NCBI GenBank assembly: GCA_013396755.1
Contig: VWZF01002935.1
Coordinates: 294,980 to 358,979, forward strand
Length of the DNA stretch: 64,000 nt
Direction of reading: 5' to 3'
Source of the DNA: Sclerurus mexicanus
Lineage: Eukaryota > Chordata > Aves > Passeriformes > Furnariidae
Shown piece by piece: positions 1-12,139 of this stretch. Below the pieces are notes generated by a model. It ran no database searches, was not told the origin of the DNA, and saw only the letters and a list, made by a program, of their open reading frames with translations. Position numbers and translations under genes: made by a program. Numbering within the stretch: position 1 is the stretch's first letter; each line of letters begins with the position of its first letter.

Positions 1-1099
1 TGCCCTTTAAAACTCATTAACGTAAAAACTTTCTCTCCAAGCCTGTGTAGTCTAAATGAAAGCTGGGACTGAGTAAGCCAAGGATGGAAATTAAAGCATT
101 ACCAGAGTGCTCCACTCAGGGCTGCATTCCTGAGGTGTCTTATCTGATCCTGTACAATTGCCACAGGCCTTTTGGGTCCGGATTCTGCTCCGCTCCGTGT
201 GCTGGCTTGGCCAGTGTAAGGCTGGTGCAAGTGAGGAGAGAGTGGGACCCGCTGCCTCCTTCCTGGCAGGAATGAGCTGCACCAGTTGAGGAGCAGCCTT
301 AATTGCTGCGGAATCAGGCCATCTTTAATCAAATCCTCCTCTCCCCAGCTCTGACATGTGATTCGTATCTTTTTCCCTGTCAACAGTATTTAGTTATATT
401 AAGGGCTTTTCTGGCATGAGCCAACATGGTTTTTAACATAATTGATTTTGGTAATTCTGTCTCGTACACAAGGAATAGTCCCATCATATTTGCAAATCAG
501 AATGACCCCAGTTTTGCCCCAAGTTTGCAGCGAAAAGAACAAGTTACCCACACAGGCCCCTGCCAAGGGTCCCTTTGCTGCTGGCCCTGCCCTTGGGGAC
601 TGTCACCAAGTCCCTGCTGACTTAGAGCAGTGTGAGCTCTGAAAGCCCTGTCCTGGGGACCTGCTGGCTGTTCCCAAGATGATGCCTCATGGCCAGAGGG
701 AAATCAAAGGGCCTGAGCAAGTGGGAGGCTCCAGTTCTTCCCTGCTGAGCAGCGGGACAGTGATCATCCTTACTTGGAGCAAAGTGTAAAGTTACAGGCT
801 AGCCCAGAGTAAGTTATTACTCAGCACAAATGAGCCTATAATGATATGTCCATCTGTATTTATAGATAGGAATTTAGCATGAAGCTAAACCAGTTAAGAT
901 AACTGGAGCTGTCTGTGGATGCTCAGGCAGGGATGGTGATGCTGTGTGGGAGCAGGAGCTCCTGGGGTACTCTGACTTGAGCGAGAGAAGGCCACAGAAA
1001 CCAGGAGTGAAAAAAGACTTTATGCAGCTGATCCCTCTGCTGATGCAGGGGTGTTTTGTGCCATGTACTTTCTTGTGCTTTATTGAGTTTAATTTTAAA
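1..1099. other. Noncoding stretch, nothing recognised
   Basis: Unique-looking sequence of mixed composition. The open frames here (up to 94 codons) lie in overlapping frames on both strands and have no recognisable domain. No repeat, RNA gene or promoter-like CpG cluster was seen. Confidence 0.6.
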
Positions 1100-1235
1100 C
1101 ATCTCAGTTGATGGGACTTCTGTGGTTTCCCTTGGGAACTCGTTCCTCAGCCTACCCTAAATTTCCCTTCATCCTTATCTTAGATCTTTCCTTTTTAAAG
1201 CACTCTAATGAAGTGAAACACTCCTTTCTCTTTTC
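1100..1235 (-). repeat. Ancient CR1/L3-like LINE relic, antisense
   Basis: The + strand reads as the reverse complement of the 3' part of an old CR1-type LINE. It has a gtggtttcccttgggaact segment, then gttcctcagcct, then cctaaatttcccttc, in the order and spacing typical of old reptile CR1/L3 copies. The match is from memory of the family and is degraded. No 8-bp CR1 tail repeat is visible, so this is an internal or truncated fragment. It could be another old LINE subfamily. Confidence 0.4.
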
Positions 1236-2099
1236 TCTGTGTTTCTTATGATATTAAAATATATTCTTCCACACCTGGGCTGGCAGGAAGGAATTTAAAT
1301 TCATTCTGCAACCATGCTGGAGCACAGAAGAAATTTTTAACTCGATGGGAAAGGGTTGTAATAAACCTCCAGTTGTAGACTGAGGGCTTGTCTTGATAGG
1401 CCTCATCTTTCAATGCTTCAGTGCATCCTGTGCCATCATAGAACGGTGGGAAAATCTGTATTCTCCATCATTTTCAACTATCCCAAGAGCATTCAGAGCA
1501 GAGGAACCTTCTGCCAGGACTGTGTGTCACTAGAGCAGAGGCAGGTGGGGTTTAATAACCAGCCAGCACAGGGAACCTCCAAAAATGAGGCTTAGAAAAC
1601 AATATGCCAGTGGGTATTAACCTCCTCTAATCGACAGCTGCTTCACTGCTACATGTTAAGTTTATTTTCCTGCAACTGCACGGAAAAAGGGAAGTTTTCT
1701 GATCATCTAGGCTACACTAAATTGAAAAAGAAATTACTGCAATTGATTGAAAACAAAGTATTTTTTTTCTGTGAGTTATTAATAAATCAATAGACGTTTT
1801 CCTTACAAGCTTTTTTTTTTTTGATCTTATAGTTTTCTTTAATAAAATAATGGCCTGGATATTTTGGACTGAAACATTCGAATTATTTGACTTTTCTGGG
1901 TTTTGTTTTCTTATACTTCCTCCTGCTCTTGAAATTCTCTGAACAACCATTTGTTGAAAAGTTATGCCCAATATTTCAGAATGGCCTGACCAGATTGCAA
2001 AAAGAAACCGTGTTATTTTTTTGTCCATCTCCGATTTTAAGAAAAATTAAAATTGATGTTCTTTTTCCACATAGAGATAACAGACCCAGGGGAATGTTG
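1236..2099. other. AT-rich noncoding stretch
   Basis: Mostly AT-rich sequence with a 12-nt T run at 1811-1822. The 103-codon minus-strand frame (1717-2028) is lysine- and isoleucine-rich, as expected from AT-rich DNA read by chance, and resembles no protein I know. Confidence 0.5.
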
Positions 2100-2350
2100 G
2101 TTTGAACATTGCATTTATGTATTTTCCTTTCAAAATGTCTCGGAGTGGAAGGGAAACAATGCAGGGAATAAAAGAGAACAAAGGCTCGCTGCAGAAACGA
2201 GCACGATGACAGTGCAGTGAGGCAGTTTATGAACAGAGCTGTTCAAACAGCTGGAGATTGTATTACACTGTTTATCATGTTTAAATCCGTGTCAAAATGA
2301 CATATTTTGTGGAAGTTTTCGTGTGAGATTGTGAAGTAGGTATAATGTGG
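2100..2350. promoter_or_regulatory. Candidate conserved noncoding element
   Basis: A repeat-free block with dense transcription-factor-like words. There is a SOX-type AACAAAG at 2177-2183, a CAGCTG E-box at 2248-2253, and TTATCA and homeodomain-like AT words beyond it. No open frame of note crosses it. The call rests on texture only and conservation has not been tested. Confidence 0.3.
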
Positions 2351-3257
2351 AAAAGTTAACCATATGTTATGGTATTCTTCTGGGGACGAGAAATCTGGCT
2401 GAGCCTAAAGGAAGGGTGAGCTCACCAAAGCAATGGTCTCCTCCTGGGACAGGGGAATGGTGTGGGGCTGCATGCTAAGCACTCGTGTGGTTTGCAGAGC
2501 TCCACGAGTCAGATAATTAATTTTATTCCCCCACACACACTTTTTATCTCTTTTTAAAATATCATCATGTTTGAGGTGGGTTTGTTTTCTGTAACTGTCT
2601 AGTGGGTGATGGTGGGAGGGGAATCAGTTCCTTCCCTGTGCCAGTCCAGCAGGAGCACACCTGGGGCTGCTGCCTGGCAGTCACGTGTGTCCTTTCTGTT
2701 TTCCCTAACTCAGAGAGACTTATTCTTGTCATCACGTTTTGCTTGTGAACACTTCTAAAATGTGCAAGTCAGCAGAAGGCTGGGGCGTGGCGTGGCTCCC
2801 TTGGCCTACTGGACAGATTGAATTTCACCCTCTAAATATGTTTCAAACTGCGGGAATTCAAGCAGCTCACAATTTCTATGGTCATTTGTGCGAATGAAGT
2901 TTGACAGGCTGAATGTTAATGGAAAGTAAACAGGAGAGGGGGTGCTAACAAGGTCATAATGAAGCTCACATTTAAATTGAATTGAAACAAATATATGAAC
3001 ACTCATGAGAAACAGTTTGTCGTTCTCCTCTAGGCTGTAGTGCAGCATGTGGTAGCATTGGGCAGTTTGTGAGTGGCAGATTAAAGGGAAGCTATAGCTG
3101 TTCTGCAAGGACAAATTACAGCTGGTTTCATGAAGAAAACTGACTCTGGGAAGGAGGGAAGCAGGGCAGGATGCTCCTTTCCAGGAGCCCACCAGTCACG
3201 GCAGCTCGCTCTTGCCCTGTTGTTGCTGTGACTCCCAGCTAACCACACTTGTGTCTC
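2351..3257. other. Noncoding stretch, nothing recognised
   Basis: Contains a short CA run near 2531 and a 128-codon minus-strand frame (2806-3192) with no recognisable domain. No repeats, RNA genes or CpG clustering were seen. Confidence 0.5.
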
Positions 3258-3325
3258 CAGAGTAATTCCCATTGATTCCAATGGCACAAGCCTGCAGGGA
3301 AGGGCTGATCTGGGGTCAAATTTTA
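3258..3325. repeat. Palindromic MITE-like archosaur relic
   Basis: Contains a cattgattccaatgg core followed by a gctgatctggggtcaaat end. These correspond to the attgacttcaatgg core and the gatctggcc-type end of palindromic elements common in crocodilians and turtles. Strongly diverged. Family assignment is from memory; Chompy-type MITEs are the nearest named group I know. Confidence 0.45.
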
Positions 3326-4047
3326 CCAGATATGAACACTTCAAGTCCTCTTAAATCCAATCCTGAATGCAGGGCTGCTTCGCTTCTTGCAGGAGGGGGC
3401 TCAGCCCAGATCAGGCTGCTTAGCAAATCCTCTAAAAAGTCTTTTGCTACTGCCGTGGTGAGTCTTTCAATCTGTGCTCTTTTAAATCACATCTGAACGC
3501 AGACGAATGAGTTACTCGCGCTCTCCCGTGTGCGTGCATATGATGAGTATGTCATAGCCCAGGAATTGGGCTGACTTATCCAAAGCTGTTGGCTCTTTCT
3601 TTCCAGGCATGCTTTCCTAATTCCAGATGGATAAGAAAACAGTGGTGTGCAAGGAACCATCCCCCTCCTTCTCCTCCTCCCAACTTTGGCATAGTTGTGT
3701 TTATTGCCTGTGACTGAGGGAGTTTCAATATCCTTGCAAAGTTCTGTCTGAGGACACCCGGCAAATGGAGTGTTATTGGTGCAAAACCCTCTGTAACCAT
3801 CAGATGCTTTTCCGTGACTCAGAAACATTTCAGGCTCTTTTGTAATAAATGTAAATGGCAAACCAGAGGTCAGGGATGGTCTCAAGGGCAAAGACTGGTG
3901 TCTAATCTTTATTTTCTCTTTATGAGCTGCTGTAACAACTTTGAAGGTATGAAAGAAATCAGCAGAAATGTGAGACGAGGCAATCTTATTAGGAAACTGG
4001 TACAGAGCTTCCCAGACTTGTGCCTTGACCTCCTTTGAAACAGCCGT
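3326..4047. other. Noncoding stretch with a long chance open frame
   Basis: The minus strand holds a 206-codon open frame (3487-4107) that runs through a CTC/CCT-rich tract near 3660 and into the adjacent repeat relic. Its translation shows no domain, and overlap with a transposable-element relic argues against coding. Treated as noncoding. Confidence 0.55.
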
Positions 4048-4103
4048 GGGGCCAGGATCCTCAGATGGTGCAAAGGCATAAATGTAGCTGTGGATTGACT
4101 GTA
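4048..4103. repeat. Palindromic MITE-like archosaur relic
   Basis: Reads gggccaggatcctcagatgg followed by tgcaaaggcataaatgtagc and a gattgact end. This matches the arm of the reptile palindromic element whose arms carry a gggccagatcctcagctgg word and a following gcatagctccattgac-type word. About 55 bases survive, and only one arm is clear. Confidence 0.5.
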
Positions 4104-4729
4104 GCACGGATTTAGTGTTTCTGTTTGTGGCAACTCCCCTTCCCCTACCAGAAGATGCTTCCAGCAGAAGTTTTCAGCCATTTGAATCTTGATTTTAATA
4201 TAAAGGTTCTGTTTACATGTTTTACAAATGACTGTGGAGATGACAAATAGCTTGAGCTCAGTATTCCTGGATATGTTCAGGAAATGGGGCCAGTTTATAA
4301 GATAAAGGTTTTCGCCCTGCAGTGATCTGTAAAGCTGATCCAAAGTCATCTTAGGAATCTGGGGGCAATTTGGGGTTGGACACTTGGTTGACGTTTGCAT
4401 TTACAAAGCCAGAGTTTTCACCAGTTAAAGATAACTTGGTGCTATTTGCAAGAGGGGAGATAACAGTGCCAACTTATTAGTCTATTTGCTCAAGTGTTTT
4501 TTAATAATGTACATATTTTAGTAATGCCCTGTACACAGGCACAACTTTTTGGCTCCACAACCAAAAAGTGGAAGGAAAAATTACCCTAAATTCCTCTGTG
4601 TCCAAAGGGATGTTGCTTTTGCCACTCCACCCTGCCCAAGATATTCCACTTTTGGGCTGTTGCGTTTGGGGCAGGAGAACCAAGGTTTGCAAAGCTGCCC
4701 AAGGAGGAGGAAAGGCTGGCTCTTACTCT
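4104..4729. other. Noncoding stretch, nothing recognised
   Basis: Open frames up to 163 codons (3909-4400, minus) have no domain signature and overlap the relic just upstream. No RNA gene or repeat was recognised. Confidence 0.5.
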
Positions 4730-4805
4730 GTGCAGAGTAACTGGATTAGAGGCTGGGATCCAGTCTGGGGGCCCTGGGTTTGATCCCCTGCAGTTTAAAA
4801 GATGT
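4730..4805 (+). repeat. Probable CORE-SINE (MIR-like) tRNA-related head
   Basis: An actggattagaggctggga segment is followed by ccctgggtttgatcccctgc. This is the A-box/B-box arrangement of a tRNA-derived SINE head; the GGTTTGATCCC word fits the B box of RNA polymerase III promoters. The downstream CORE part is not clearly preserved. A decayed tRNA-like sequence of other origin cannot be excluded. Confidence 0.4.
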
Positions 4806-7254
4806 CCTGATCTCCTCCAACCAGACTGGAAGCCCTTTCAAGGTGGGGCTCTCCCCAGTGCTCCACTGTGTGTAATTTCAGGGGCGTGAAGAGAAAGGAC
4901 TCTGCATCCCATGCCATGGCCAGGCATGAATGCTGTCCTCAGTCCCCTCTGCCAGCCAGAACTGGGCAGCACATTCATCCTGCGGCTAGATATTGTTTCC
5001 CAGCAAACAAATCATTTCCCAGCAAGTTTTCTGTGTCCCAGAAGATTTCCTCCCTTTCTCACTGGGGCACTGCATGCCTGCTGCAGTGGATGCTGAGTTT
5101 CCCAAACCATCCCATGCTGTTCAACCACATTAAATATTGTGCTGAAGCTAATTAAGATGACAGTCTGGAAATGTTTTTATTAACTTTTCTTGCTGAATTT
5201 CCTTCCCCCGACTCTGGCTCTTGCAATTAACTTTCAAAAACCCGATTCAGAGCCTTTCTCCTTTTCCACGCTCATGTTGGTGTTGGCCCGGAGGTTGACA
5301 CTGGACTTACTGCTTGTGTTAGCATAAAGGAAGAGTGGGCATCTAACTGCTCAGTCTAGTTTAATCTGGAGGGATGTTCCTGACAGGCCTTTAGATCAGT
5401 TCCTTAAGGATTAGAAAAATTAATGTCTGACACATTCAGTTCTGCTTTAGCTGAGTATCAGGCAGGGCCTGTGCTCCTTGACTCCAGCCAGTGCCTCTCA
5501 AACACCAAGGCAGAAGAGCCCCACTGTGTGGGGCAGCACATGGTGCAAACCAAGGCCAGCTTTTTGAAATGATGGTTTCTGACTTGGAATTTTCATCTCT
5601 AGGCTTCTTCATATTTTACATGCAAAAATTCAATTGAGGAAAAATGAGCTCCTGTCAGGCTTTGGGCTGCAGGTCTTCAGAATTGAATGCTCAGAAAAAA
5701 AGTCTGAGCTGTTTCATAAATACATCTCAGGGACCTTTAGCTCCCTTCATGCCAGGAATAAAAATCGCTGCAGGCCTAAATCTGATGAAATTCTTCCGTT
5801 GCTTCTGTGTGAGGAAGTGGTTGAAGTTGCAGAATCTGGTCAGCCTGTAAAAGCTGTTTCAGCCATTGATGAAGGGCCAGTCCTCATGAAATCACTGAGA
5901 ACTTTTTCCATTGGGATGATAAATGGTCACGTCCTTGGAAAAAATACCCTATACTTGAAAAAATGCCCTCTGAGCATCAGAGTGAATGGAGGCAAGGGCA
6001 GAGTGTTGCGTGGGCTGCAAGCCCCTGGTGAGAGCAAAAAGGAGACAAACACACTGGGGGACTGGTGAGGGACGGGAAGGGGATCTAAATATGGCATAGA
6101 AGGTCCATTTATTTTCTTGTCACCCCAGACATATTAAGCACTGGCACCTACAGCTGACACATAAACAAACTGTGCTCTCTTTTAGAAAATATGTGAACAG
6201 GGTTGCTCATTGTCAGTCTTGCAGGCAAAAAAATAACAAACACAGATGTATATTGGGGAGGGATGGAAAGGCTCTGAGTTCTCCCAGCTGAAATCCAGGC
6301 GCTGTCCCTGGATGTCACCGGTGGTGGCAGCACATGGGGTGTGCTCCTCTTATTTCAGGACTTGAGAAAGCTAGGAGGACCTGGCATGCCCCTTACTTCA
6401 TTCAGAGGCTTTTCTGCACCTAAATGTTACCAATTTCTTTTCCTTCCCCGGGGCTTGATCCCTCCTGGGCTGTGGCAGCACAGGGGGTGTTGATGGCCTG
6501 AGCTGCCTGCTCTGTTTTGCTGCCTTGTTCTCTGGTATATAACTTTGAATCTGAGCAGGGAGCTGCTCTGGGAGCATCACTGCTTTGAGACTGTGTGGCC
6601 ATTGCAGGAAATCATTGGGTATAACTTTAGGTTTTGTTAATACTGCGTGTGGAATAATTATTTTTGAAGAGACAAGAGAGCACTAACCATGGATTACTTC
6701 ATTAGGCAGCAGTTTTAAGAGAACCCAAACGGCCACTCAAAGGTGTCTAGTAAAGAACGACCCAGTTAGCAAACCCTGCTGTCTGCCTTGTAGTCATCCC
6801 TGGGAAATGTGAGGGTTTTCAACTTAAACTGTTGATGTGAGCTGTTAACTCTGTTGTGCTCATACTTAGATGGATCCTATTTTGTTAATGTTTTTTCCTG
6901 GAATGGGGGGGGCAGCTGTGCAAGAAGAGCCATGAACACCTTTGCTAAAGCACATTTTCCTGGCTTCTTGTCTGTAAAATCCCAAATGGCGGAGATTTGT
7001 TTTGCTTGAGGTTTGTTTTGTTTGATCCATTTGTTTGCAGTGAAAGAATCTTGTCTTGGTTGTGCTTGGATAAGTGCAAAACCTCCAGAAAAAGAAAGTT
7101 TCTGTGGTGTAGAGGGATGAACGTGCACAATAACTCTGTGATAGTTCCCATCAGGGAACTTCTACCCGTATTTTGTGATCCAGAGTAAAACTCCCTGCAT
7201 GCTGGTATTTTTTGGTTTATGTCAATGTCCAGAAGTTCCCAACAAGTTCACTAC
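4806..7254. other. Noncoding stretch
   Basis: Unique-looking sequence. The longest frame is 144 codons (5634-6068, +) and has no recognisable domain. A short G run lies at 6906-6912. No CpG cluster, SINE or LINE piece was recognised. Confidence 0.5.
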
Positions 7255-7336
7255 CCCCATGTGCCAGATGCTGGGTAAACAACAGGGAAAGACTCAGCCC
7301 AAGCAAGTTTGCAATCTGAATAGAAAACAAACTGGG
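7255..7336 (+). repeat. Ancient amniote interspersed repeat, copy 1
   Basis: Contains gtgccagatgctgggtaaac, then a gactcagccc word, then gtttgcaatctgaatagaaa. This parallels the reptile repeat with a gtgctgtacaaac word, an acagtccctgcc word and a cttacaatctaaatag word. It shares its order of words with the copy at 14088-14178. I do not know the family name with confidence; an L3/CR1-linked SINE-like element is likely. A T12 run follows at 7345-7356. Confidence 0.5.
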
Positions 7337-7869
7337 AGAAGTGATTTTTTTTTTTTGGTGAAGTTTTTGAAGCCCCACATCTAGTTATAGTTATAGTAAT
7401 GGTTAATTTTATTATTGTTTATCCTACAAAAACTGTAGGATCACTTTTCAGGATCTTATCATGAGTGCTGCATTAATTGGTGTTATTTGGAAAGTCCCAG
7501 CACTTAGAGTTAAGATGTTGCACAAGACTCAGCTTCCATATACAAAAACCCCAGCAAGTTTTGTGTCTTTGTGATTTTCAAAGGAGCTTTAAAACACAGT
7601 TGAGGTGTTGAAAAAGCTCCCAATTTCTGCTCTTAAAGAAATCTGATTCGTGGCTTTTTACATGTCTAGAGTTAGAAATATTTGTAAAAAGCTCGTGAGA
7701 TAAATCCAGCCTAACACAGGGCTCGCGGATCCATGTTGTATGATGGGATTATCATCGTGCCTCAGTTTATTTTGCCCAGAGTCAGGCAGGAACAGGAATC
7801 TCCCAGTTCCAGCCTGCACACAAGTGAAGCGAACAGAGCAGCACTTCATTCCAGGTGCTCTGGTTCCTC
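7337..7869. other. AT-rich stretch with a hairpin-forming inverted repeat
   Basis: Includes the T12 run at 7345-7356, a three-fold agttat-like word near 7383-7397, and a perfect 8-bp inverted repeat (ATCCTACA / TGTAGGAT, 7421-7441, 5-nt loop). A cctcagttt word near 7760 is too isolated to call as a MIR. Confidence 0.45.
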
Positions 7870-8420
7870 AAGGATGTCGGACTTCTTGGAGGAGCATGCA
7901 CTGAGTTCTGGAGCCTGGGAAGCACCGAGCCTGCGGTGTGGGGAGCTCCTGAGCGTGGAGAGTGGTACCAGAGGGTCGGACTGTGCTGATCCCGCTGCTC
8001 GTCCAGCTCATCCAGCGCTAGGCAGCTGGGTCCCTGCGGGAGGTTCTGACCCTTGGGCCTCACGGGAAGCTGGCAGAGGGTTTGCTGCAAGGTGTTGAGG
8101 GGAAAATAGATTGGTCTGAGGCAGAGCGAGTCTCAGAGCTGTCACGGGGCTTTAAAAACTAAAGATTGAGGTAAAAGCAACACGCCTGTTTCCACGCAGT
8201 CTGTGGGATCGCTGCCGCCAGCCTTTCCGACCCGCTCAGGAATTCCACCTATTTCCCAGCCCAGCTCCTCTCTGCCTCCCAGAGCTGACCGAGGCTGCCC
8301 ACGGGGGCATGGAGAGCACTGACTCCTGCCAAGGGAACCCGGGCACCGGAGGACAAAGAGCTTGGCCTGGCACCGTGCTGGGCAACACCAGCCTGGGCTC
8401 TGTCCCGTGGGGACTCGTGC
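7870..8420. promoter_or_regulatory. CpG-enriched patch
   Basis: By hand count there are roughly 26 CpG dinucleotides in about 550 bases, against near absence in flanking sequence, and GC is clearly raised. No TATA box, initiator or convincing first exon could be placed. The 121-codon frame (7733-8098, +) has no domain. It may be a weak CpG island, or simply a GC-rich patch. Confidence 0.3.
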
Positions 8421-9229
8421 AAGGCTTCCACCTTCTTGCCTCTGTGCCTGACCATGATTCCTTGGCTTATGCACTATTAGTCCCATATGTTCGTATAGAT
8501 CATTTAATGCTTCTCCTGAGATAACTGCATGGGGCTCTGCACTGGGCGGGACGCCGCTGGCTGGGCAATGGGAACAGCCACAGCTGCACCAGGCTGAGGA
8601 ATTTTAGCAAATATGTGGCAAAGGAAAATGCCAAAGCTACAGGGAGCACAGGTGTGATCACATCCCTGCTTGGTTAGGGAATTCCAAGCATGGTCATCTC
8701 CAGCAGAAATCCTTTACTGTTTGAATGAAGTAATTGGCACATGGAGCATTCCGTGTGACTGGTGGCAGCACCACTGGGATGCTGCCCCACCTGCCCTTCT
8801 CAGAGTTACTGCAAGGAAATGAGGATTTTCTTCCCCTACTTTGAGCTTGTAATTCTTCTATTGTATTTGTTGAAAACATGTTAAAATGAAGCTGGCCTGC
8901 CACTCACCTCCCCTTTCAGCTCTCCAAACCAGGCATGCATGATGTATACCTAATGTTTTTGCTTGTTTTTTATCAAAGGGACAGATTCTGCTCTGCGTGT
9001 CACACCACAGTGTCTAAAACACAACCCCCAAACCTAAGCCCTCCCTCCAGGCTTTCTGGTGTTGCCCCCTGTAGCCAGGCTTTGCCTGTTTTGGGAGAGC
9101 ACTCCAGCCATGGCTCAGTTCCTCAGGTGGAGGAGAAGCAATTCCTGCCACAAGAACTGTGAAAACAATGTCCTCCTCCTTCCCTGCTCTGCTTTCCACC
9201 GTGAGTGACCGTCAGGCATGAAAATACCA
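8421..9229. other. Noncoding stretch, nothing recognised
   Basis: Mixed composition, short open frames only (up to 75 codons), no repeat or RNA gene recognised. Confidence 0.5.
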
Positions 9230-10060
9230 GTAAACTTTACTGGCAGTAAAACATTATGTATATTATTTGAAAACCAAAAAAGGACAGAAGAAAGTGTTAT
9301 GGGGCCATTAAAAGGTTCACAAGGAATTCTCTTTTCATGTTTGCCTTGGGAGTTTCAGCTGCTCCATTATGAACACTCTTACTGAATGCCTTGCATGATT
9401 TTTTATAGGAGATGAAGCAATTGCTTCTGGAAGACTTATTCCTGGAGTCTCTTAAAATACTGTCATTCGGGTGACAGCAGCAATTCAGCAGTCATTTTTG
9501 CCTTAAAATGGGCATATTAAACCAAATTAAACAATAAAATGGTCTGGTGGGATTTAAGCACCTTATTATTAATTGCAACTTGTCCATCATTAGCTACGGT
9601 ATGTTTAAAGATAAATTTTATGTCTTTAAGGCCAGCACTGTAAGTTGGGTTGGTTTGAGAACTTGATATAAATTGATAAAGTTTTTTATGAGGAGGGGAT
9701 TTATTTCTTGTCCGAATCTCTTTCTCCTTCATTCCTTCCCTTCTTGTTTCCTTATTTTGAAAGCATAACATGAAATTGACTTTCTCTTTGGGAAAGATTT
9801 TAATGAGAAATGGTCTTTTATCTAAAATGAAAAAATCACTGAAGTGCATTTTTCTTCAAAACTGGATGTTTTACTTTCCTATTGCTGTAGTTTAGTTTTT
9901 TATTTAAAATATTGCTAAAGTCTATAGATATTTGCCTTTATAGGGAAATATCACAAACATTTTTACATAATATATAAATTTTAAAAGGAGCAAAGAAACA
10001 CTGAAAAATTCATCTACTGCCCAACTTTGACAATTTCTGATGAAGTAAACTTAGGTTTTT
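9230..10060. promoter_or_regulatory. AT-rich candidate regulatory block
   Basis: Long AT-rich block free of recognisable repeats, with many TAAT/ATTA words and a GATA-like word near 9610. The 110-codon minus-strand frame (9517-9849) is lysine/phenylalanine-rich, as AT-rich DNA gives by chance. Such texture is common in vertebrate conserved noncoding DNA but is not proof. Confidence 0.22.
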
Positions 10061-12139
10061 GCCCATCCTGATTGTAACACAGCCTGAGTCAGGAAAGGAA
10101 AATCAGAACATAAAATATGTATCAGAACTCTTCTTGTTTTGCTAGTGTATCTCCAAAAAGAGCTCTAAAATACTTCTGAATTCTTCCTTTAAATTAGTTC
10201 ATACAGAGCCATGGGCACTACGAAAATCAGTGAATTGAGCTCAGGCTTTACTGACAAAGCCAAATTCTTCCTTGGCCTTGAATCTTTGCCCCCCTCACGT
10301 GTCCCCTGCCCGTGGAACCAGAGAGGTCCCTCAGTACACTGTGCTGTGCTGGGATGAATCAGAAGATGATTCAAAGGTCTATTTCGTTAGAATGCACCGT
10401 GTTTAAAAGAGGGAAGGAGCAGAAATTCAATTTAGTGTCTGTTTCCCACCCATTCACTACCAATTGATGGGAATTACACTTCCTCCCATGGGGTTTTTTC
10501 TTTCAGGACTGACTTGAGACCTGTGTGAGGGTTTGGGTGTTCAGTGTCACACTCAGTAGTGGTGGTTCATACAGGACATATTGCATTGGTTTCAGCAGAG
10601 CTCGGGTGAGGATTGAGTGATGCCTCTAACTCTCTTCAAACTGGGAGCAAAGCTGGGAGGGTGGGAGCTGGTTGCAGGTGGTCACTCACCCGGGCTGGGA
10701 GCCTGCTCAGGGAACAGAGCTGCCATCCTCATCCTGAATGCCTCTCTTTTGTAGCAGCCCACATCAATTTTCCTTTGAATTTCCTGTGTGATCACTTCTT
10801 GTCTGATGCAAAGGCAACTGTCTAGACATCTCTTCATAAAAAAAAAGTCTCTCTACCGTGGAGTCTGAGAGAGGCCAGAGCACAAGTACAGATGGGTAAA
10901 TACAGGGCATATGAGATTGATTTGAAGCCAGTATCTGGGAAGGTAAGTGCTTGCACTCAGCTCTGAAAGAGCTGCAGCTCTGGTGCATGTCCTACATAGC
11001 TTTTAGATCTCACTCCTACTTACCTGCCCACTATTGACAGGACCAGAGTATTCCATTTCCCCAAGAGCCTTAATGGTTTGGTTTTTTATAAACAGGCACT
11101 GGTTCTTGGGAGGGCTGTAATTTTTTGTTGGTTTTATTTTGTTTTGTTCTCATATGAAAATACCATCTTAGCATCCTGCTATTCATTGCAATAGGCTTAA
11201 GGAAGAAAGTAGAAAGGTATTGAGCTGGCTGAGCACCTCATTATTTGCAGTGTGCCTGTAATAGTGCAGAGCTTAATGTTTTCCCAAAAAACTTTACTCA
11301 GTTTTCTTCTGTCTTCAGATTTCTTCTGTCCTGGAGGGCATTAATACTAACTTCCAGATCCACGTGTGCAAGAGCTTGTTTTGTCCCTGGAACTTAATAT
11401 ACAGCTGAATTTTCCCATGTGTCTCTCATGCAGCACCTTCAGTTCCAGGAGTTTATCCTTCTGGGTCTGTGTCTGCTCTCAGGAAGGGCAAGAACCTTAC
11501 AGGCAGCTTTTCCCTCTTGTGGTAGACTGAATCAAAAGATTCAGCCCCAGCTTAATGCCCAGACAGAATATTAAGAGAACAGTAAGAAGTGCAACAAGTG
11601 GCAGCAGAGAGAGACTCACACACCTCTCATGTAGCTGCACCAACCTCGATTTTGGGACTTGCCAGTTTTATAAGGTTTCCATAGCACAGGGGCCACATCT
11701 GCAGCTGTTCAAGCAGCATCACCCACATCTGCCTGCTGGACTCCTGCAGGAGATGGTGTTTTCCTGCCTTAGTCCCTGTCCCTTGGGGATCATCTGCCGT
11801 GGGACCGGTTGGTCCAGCAACTCCCCTTCCAAAAGGAAGATTTCTTGTTCTGAAAAGCACCGCACTGGTATGTTTTGGGGGAGTCTTTGCTCCAAAGAAG
11901 TGGAAGTCAGGAGAGGGCTGGGGCAGAGAGGTGATGGTGTTGCAGGTGGGAACAGCTCAGCCAATCATGCAGGAAGTCTGCAGTAACACTGGGGAATTAA
12001 CCCAGATGTCCCCAATGTCCTGCCCCTGGTGCCCTCCCAAACCACCTTTGTTTTCTTTTTGATTCCCTGGTTTCCTGCGGTTCCAGGAGGAGGCTTTGCC
12101 CCTCAAGAAGGGGGTGAACCGTCGTGTAGGCATTTCTGC
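10061..12139. other. Noncoding stretch
   Basis: Holds a GT-rich simple tract near 11120-11150 and an isolated good 3' splice-site match (acceptor AG near 11320). No donor or protein-like exon follows. The frame of 143 codons (11555-11986, +) shows no domain. Confidence 0.45.

Noticed and set aside
3487..4107. 206-codon minus-strand frame with an RRRRR run
   Set aside because: The basic run comes from a CTC/CCT-rich tract and the frame extends into a transposable-element relic.
7755..7785. cctcagttt word suggesting a MIR
   Set aside because: Only one short core word; the rest of the MIR order is missing.
11297..11400. Good acceptor-like site followed by an open frame reading ISSVLEGINTNFQIHVCK
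   Set aside because: No usable donor before the stop and no protein similarity recognised.
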